This document shows, piece by piece, positions 20,697-23,169 of a stretch of DNA of 23,169 nucleotides. The notes below the pieces were generated by a model. It saw nothing but the letters and a program-made list of their open reading frames with translations, was not told the origin of the DNA and ran no database searches. Both the position numbers and the translations under genes were made by a program. Source of the stretch: Flemingiibacterium sp045644145 (GTDB lineage: Bacteria > Bacillota > Clostridia > Oscillospirales > CAG-272); assembly GCA_045644145.1 (NCBI GenBank), contig JAZRGK010000059.1, positions 1-23,169 of the forward strand, read 5' to 3'. Numbering within the stretch: position 1 is the stretch's first letter; every line of letters begins with the position of its first letter.

Positions 20697-20729
20697 GTCG
20701 ACTGTCACAAGACAGTCGACGGCATTTTT
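20697..20729. terminator. Terminator between convergent M23 and PflX-like genes
   Basis: A perfect 10-bp stem GTCGACTGTC/GACAGTCGAC (20697-20706, 20711-20720) with loop ACAA is followed by GGCATTTTTG on the + strand. On the - strand the stem is followed by TTCATTTTC, so it may serve both genes. Confidence 0.85.
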
Positions 20730-20754
20730 GCTTTGCGGATGTATACACGGCAAT

Positions 20755-21657
20755 TCAGCGAACACCTTCGCCGTTGAAGCTTGGGATGAAGCTTTCTGTC
20801 GCCGATGCGCCTTCTTGGATAAAGCCGTTCCTTATGCCAAGGCCGGCGGCATGATCGATGAGCTTCTGATACTCATAAGTAGTCACACGCCGGCAAAGTT
20901 CAGGATAACGCGCTGAATCAAGGGTAGATAGAGGGGTATATTGGCTCATGAGGCTGTAGTAAATTCCGTTGCCGTACTCGGAAAAGAGGTAGTCAAGAAT
21001 ACGGATCGACTCCTTAATCTGTCCCGGCAGAAGAAGATGCCTTACGATAACACCGCGCTTCATCATGCCGTCCCTCGAAAATTCAACTTCGCCGATTCGC
21101 TTAACCATCATGTCAAGGGAAGCCTTGGCGTGGGTGGGATAATCGGAAGCTCCCGAATACTTCGCCGAAAGCTCGGGGGAAAGATATTTGAAATCGGGCA
21201 GGTAAATGTCGATATTACCAGCTATTACGGACAGCGCATCGCAAAGCTCATATCCGCTTGTGTTATAGACAATGGGGAGAGTAAGCCCTATTTTTTTTGC
21301 GGAGTCTATGGCTTCGGATATTTGTGTAACAAACATAGTGGGCGTTACAAGATTTATATTGTGTACGCCGCTTTTTTGAAGCCTTATAAAAATCCCGGCA
21401 AGCTCATCCGCGGTTAACTCTACGCCTTTTTCGGAACCTGCGGAACGTGAAATCTCTGTATTCTGGCAGTATACGCATTTTAGGGTGCAGCCGCAGAAAA
21501 ACACGGTTCCGGAGCCGTTTTTGCCGGATAGGCAAGGCTCTTCCCACATGTGTGGGGCGGCGCGTGCCACGCGGACGGAATCAGATTGTGCACAGTAGCC
21601 CAGTCGGTCGGCTCGGTTTACACCGCACTGCCTTGGGCAAAGCATACATGCTCTCAT
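20755..21657 (-). CDS. PflX-like radical SAM protein (pyruvate formate-lyase activase homologue)
   Basis: This 300-residue cytosolic protein has the radical SAM motif C57-TLK-C61-VY-C64, which binds the 4Fe-4S cluster that cleaves S-adenosylmethionine. The extra N-terminal cysteines CMLCPRQCGVNR plus GYC (Cys4, 7, 11, 22) are characteristic of the PflX group (COG1313). Later motifs include VTPTMFV, VYNTSGYE, IDIYLPDFKY and VRHLLLPG, typical of activase-type barrels. The glycyl-radical or other target is not known for this group. The ATG overlaps the TGA of the CapA-like gene by 4 bases (ATGA) and has no good ribosome binding site, so translation is probably coupled. Confidence 0.88.
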   Translation of the reverse strand: MRACMLCPRQCGVNRADRLGYCAQSDSVRVARAAPHMWEEPCLSGKNGSGTVFFCGCTLKCVYCQNTEISRSAGSEKGVELTADELAGIFIRLQKSGVHNINLVTPTMFVTQISEAIDSAKKIGLTLPIVYNTSGYELCDALSVIAGNIDIYLPDFKYLSPELSAKYSGASDYPTHAKASLDMMVKRIGEVEFSRDGMMKRGVIVRHLLLPGQIKESIRILDYLFSEYGNGIYYSLMSQYTPLSTLDSARYPELCRRVTTYEYQKLIDHAAGLGIRNGFIQEGASATESFIPSFNGEGVR

Positions 21658-22754
21658 TGTGCTGCACCAATAGGCGAATCGGTTTCGCCTCTTAAAAAGA
21701 CGTTGATTGCCTCGATTTCCGCCTCATTTTCGATTATTCCCGGCTTATACAGCTCCGTATAGACGTAGCAGGGGATTATCTCCTCGGAAATGTCGCATAT
21801 CTCACCTTCCAGAACCTTCAGCGTGGTTCGGTATACGATGGTGCGGTTTTCTTCGCTTCGTGAGCCGCCGAAAACAAAGTTTCCGAGCGAGTGGACGATA
21901 GTTTTACCCTTGTAAACTTCCACCGGCTGAAGCACATGAGGGTGACCGCCGATTACAAGGTCTATACCGTTATCTATCATACGTCGTGCGCCTGCGGCTT
22001 TCCAAGAATCCGGCTCATGGACACGTTCAGTTCCGCCGTGGAAGTACACGATCTTGTAATCCGCGTCCACAGCCGCCATTTTGTCGGCGATTATGCGGTC
22101 ATAGCCGGTGTAATAGAAGGTGGTACAGTAAAGGGCTATGGTAAACCCCTCTTTCTCTAAAAGAAGAATGTTATCGTTGTCGCCCCATATTATATTTGCG
22201 GCTTCCAGCGCCTCACGGGTGTCATCGTAGCCGATTTTGCCGTAATCCTCAGAATGATTGTTGGCAAGGGAAACGATTTCAATGCTTCCTGCGTTCAAAA
22301 TCGCAGTGTTAGCGGTAGTGGACTTGTACCAATATGCAGGAGTATAGCCCTTGTTCCTGATTTTCGCCTCGGGATTATCTGTAAACACGTTTTCGAGGTT
22401 TGCCACAGTCCAATCGTCGGCTTCAAACAGATGAATGAAGTTCTCGAAGAAGTAGGACGGCTCAACCTGCTTTGCAAGCAGATTGAATGAGCCTTGATAT
22501 TCGCCGCCTCTGTCGGTGGCGAGCATACAGTCGCCAACAAAGGATAGGGTGATATATACGGGTTCAGGCGGCGGCTCGGTTTCGGCGACCTCGTTCTCCG
22601 CCGCATTATTTTTCGCGGCGGTGTTCATCTGCCCCGACACAGTTAAGTCAGGTGTAACGGGCAGGTCGCTTGTATAGATGTAAGCGCATACTGCGGCGAG
22701 TATCAGCATCAGCGATACACATACCGTCGATGCGGCGATTATTGCTTTTTTCAT
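21654..22754 (-). CDS. CapA-family (PGA_cap) metallophosphoesterase-like protein
   Basis: This is a 366-residue exported protein. A signal anchor (about 4-27), then an Ala/Asn/Glu/Pro linker (about 40-66), lead to the PGA_cap domain (about 67-325). Motifs appear in order: FVGDCML (Asp75), ANLENVF (119-123), SLANNHSEDYG (165-167 NNH), YFHGG (239-241), GGHPHVLQP (269-277) and SLGNFVFGG (289-297). These match the two-metal calcineurin-like fold of CapA, known in poly-gamma-glutamate capsule systems. There are no capB/capC partners here, so a capsule role is not supported by context. The ribosome binding site GGAGAAAA precedes the ATG behind a good promoter. It forms a two-gene unit with the radical SAM gene. 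Confidence 0.88.
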   Translation of the reverse strand: MKKAIIAASTVCVSLMLILAAVCAYIYTSDLPVTPDLTVSGQMNTAAKNNAAENEVAETEPPPEPVYITLSFVGDCMLATDRGGEYQGSFNLLAKQVEPSYFFENFIHLFEADDWTVANLENVFTDNPEAKIRNKGYTPAYWYKSTTANTAILNAGSIEIVSLANNHSEDYGKIGYDDTREALEAANIIWGDNDNILLLEKEGFTIALYCTTFYYTGYDRIIADKMAAVDADYKIVYFHGGTERVHEPDSWKAAGARRMIDNGIDLVIGGHPHVLQPVEVYKGKTIVHSLGNFVFGGSRSEENRTIVYRTTLKVLEGEICDISEEIIPCYVYTELYKPGIIENEAEIEAINVFLRGETDSPIGAAQ

Positions 22755-22789
22755 GACTTTTCTCCAAACGGTGTTAAATAATTACATAT

Positions 22790-22818
22790 ATTATATCACG
22801 GGGAAAATATTTTTTCAA
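22790..22818 (-). promoter_or_regulatory. Promoter of the capA-like/pflX-like operon
   Basis: On the - strand TTGAAA (22818-22813), a 17-base spacer and TATAAT (22795-22790), 35 bases before the ATG. Confidence 0.8.
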
Positions 22819-22844
22819 TGGCTTGTTTGTAAATTAAGGGGAAC

Positions 22845-22882
22845 GAAAAAAGGGGCTGTTGCATCTAAATGCAACAGCTCCC
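22845..22882 (-). terminator. Terminator of the right-edge gene (GTTGCA family)
   Basis: On the - strand GGGAGCTGTTGCAT pairs with ATGCAACAGCCCC around TTAG, followed by TTTTTTCG. It differs from the 10287 terminator at only three positions over about 35 bases. Confidence 0.85.
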
Positions 22883-22902
22883 TTGATGTAAGTATCTTAA
22901 AC

Positions 22903-23169
22903 TTATCTCTTCTGCTGGAGATCGTAGTGGATATCGTAAGCCTTTTCCTCATCGGTGAACTTGCGGAGAGTGTTGATAACCTCGCCGTTGTTCCACTTGC
23001 GGTCTCCAACGTCCTCGGTCGTACCCATAACGGTTACGTTGAGCTGACGGTGACGAGCTCTTACGTGGTCCCAGTCGATGAAGTAGATGTGAGCGAACTC
23101 ACCGCCGTCAAGAACGCCGTCCTTGATGGTCATGGTCTCGCTTCTGCCGAAGAATACGGAACGGAGGTG
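22903..23169 (-). CDS. C-terminal part of an unrecognised protein (partial)
   Basis: The frame is open from the window edge (HLRSVFFGRSETMTIKDG...) to TAA at 22903-22905, giving 88 residues. An internal ATG at 23133 has no ribosome binding site, and coding continues upstream of it, so the real start lies outside. The visible part is charged and soluble (FAHIYFIDWDHVRARHRQLN, then NTLRKFTDEEKAYDIHYDL). No family was recognised with confidence. Codon use resembles neighbours and a strong terminator follows. Confidence 0.7.
   Translation of the reverse strand, partial: HLRSVFFGRSETMTIKDGVLDGGEFAHIYFIDWDHVRARHRQLNVTVMGTTEDVGDRKWNNGEVINTLRKFTDEEKAYDIHYDLQQKR

Noticed and set aside
19540..20748. 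402-residue open frame antisense to the M23 gene
   Set aside because: It lies fully opposite a gene with a clear domain, promoter and ribosome binding site; it has no ribosome binding site or recognisable motif of its own.

Overview
The window looks like chromosome from a spore-forming Clostridia-type Firmicute, probably a gut member of the Oscillospirales/Christensenellales; this placement is inference. The evidence is a Spo0A DNA-binding domain, LL-diaminopimelate aminotransferase (the DapL lysine route), an EndoA-type MazF, AGGAGG-type ribosome binding sites, strong TTGACA-17-TATAAT promoters, and moderate G+C with local A+T-rich spacers. No phage structural genes, transposase, integrase or CRISPR array is visible.

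Left part (1-5950, + strand): after the tail of one gene and its terminator comes a run of seven co-directional genes. They are a two-helix membrane peptide, an SPFH-domain (YdjI-like) protein, a Thr/Pro-linker lipoprotein, an Ig-like surface protein with a C-terminal membrane anchor, a receiver-like protein whose phosphorylation Asp appears to be Glu, a membrane-anchored protein with a Ca-binding-type DxNxDG loop, and a two-repeat DUF1508 (YegP) protein. A strong terminator at 5913-5945 closes the run and also serves the gene coming from the right. Most of these proteins are envelope-associated and poorly characterised.

Middle part (6033-10325): a 924-residue GH2 glycoside hydrolase (- strand) is divergent from spo0A (+ strand). 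The shared 343-bp spacer holds a perfect sigma-A promoter for GH2, an operator-like inverted repeat, and an exact 0A box. This Spo0A has a conserved DNA-binding domain but a receiver that has lost most of its phosphorylation pocket. The 370 bp after spo0A is packed with hairpins, including repeated CTGTTGCAC palindromes.

Right-middle (10325-14767, - strand): dapL, then an FAD oxidoreductase/Rieske fusion, then bifunctional NAD(P)HX epimerase/dehydratase. The 357-bp spacer between dapL and the Rieske gene is an array of near-perfect hairpins, one shaped like a three-way junction. From 14871 to 15840 a tRNA-Gly(CCC) gene is preceded by repeated copies of its own 3' end. These bracket a small B-box zinc-finger/poly-Ser/membrane protein gene and look like att-site duplications or decayed tRNA cassettes.

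Right part (16077-23169): an apparently antitoxin-less MazF, an OmpR-type response regulator/histidine kinase pair, a membrane-anchored M23 (LytM) protein lacking the first His of its HxH motif, then on the - strand a CapA-like protein translationally coupled to a PflX-like radical SAM protein, and the C-terminal part of an unrecognised protein running off the end. A GTTGCA-stem hairpin family recurs at five places, three of them as intrinsic terminators.
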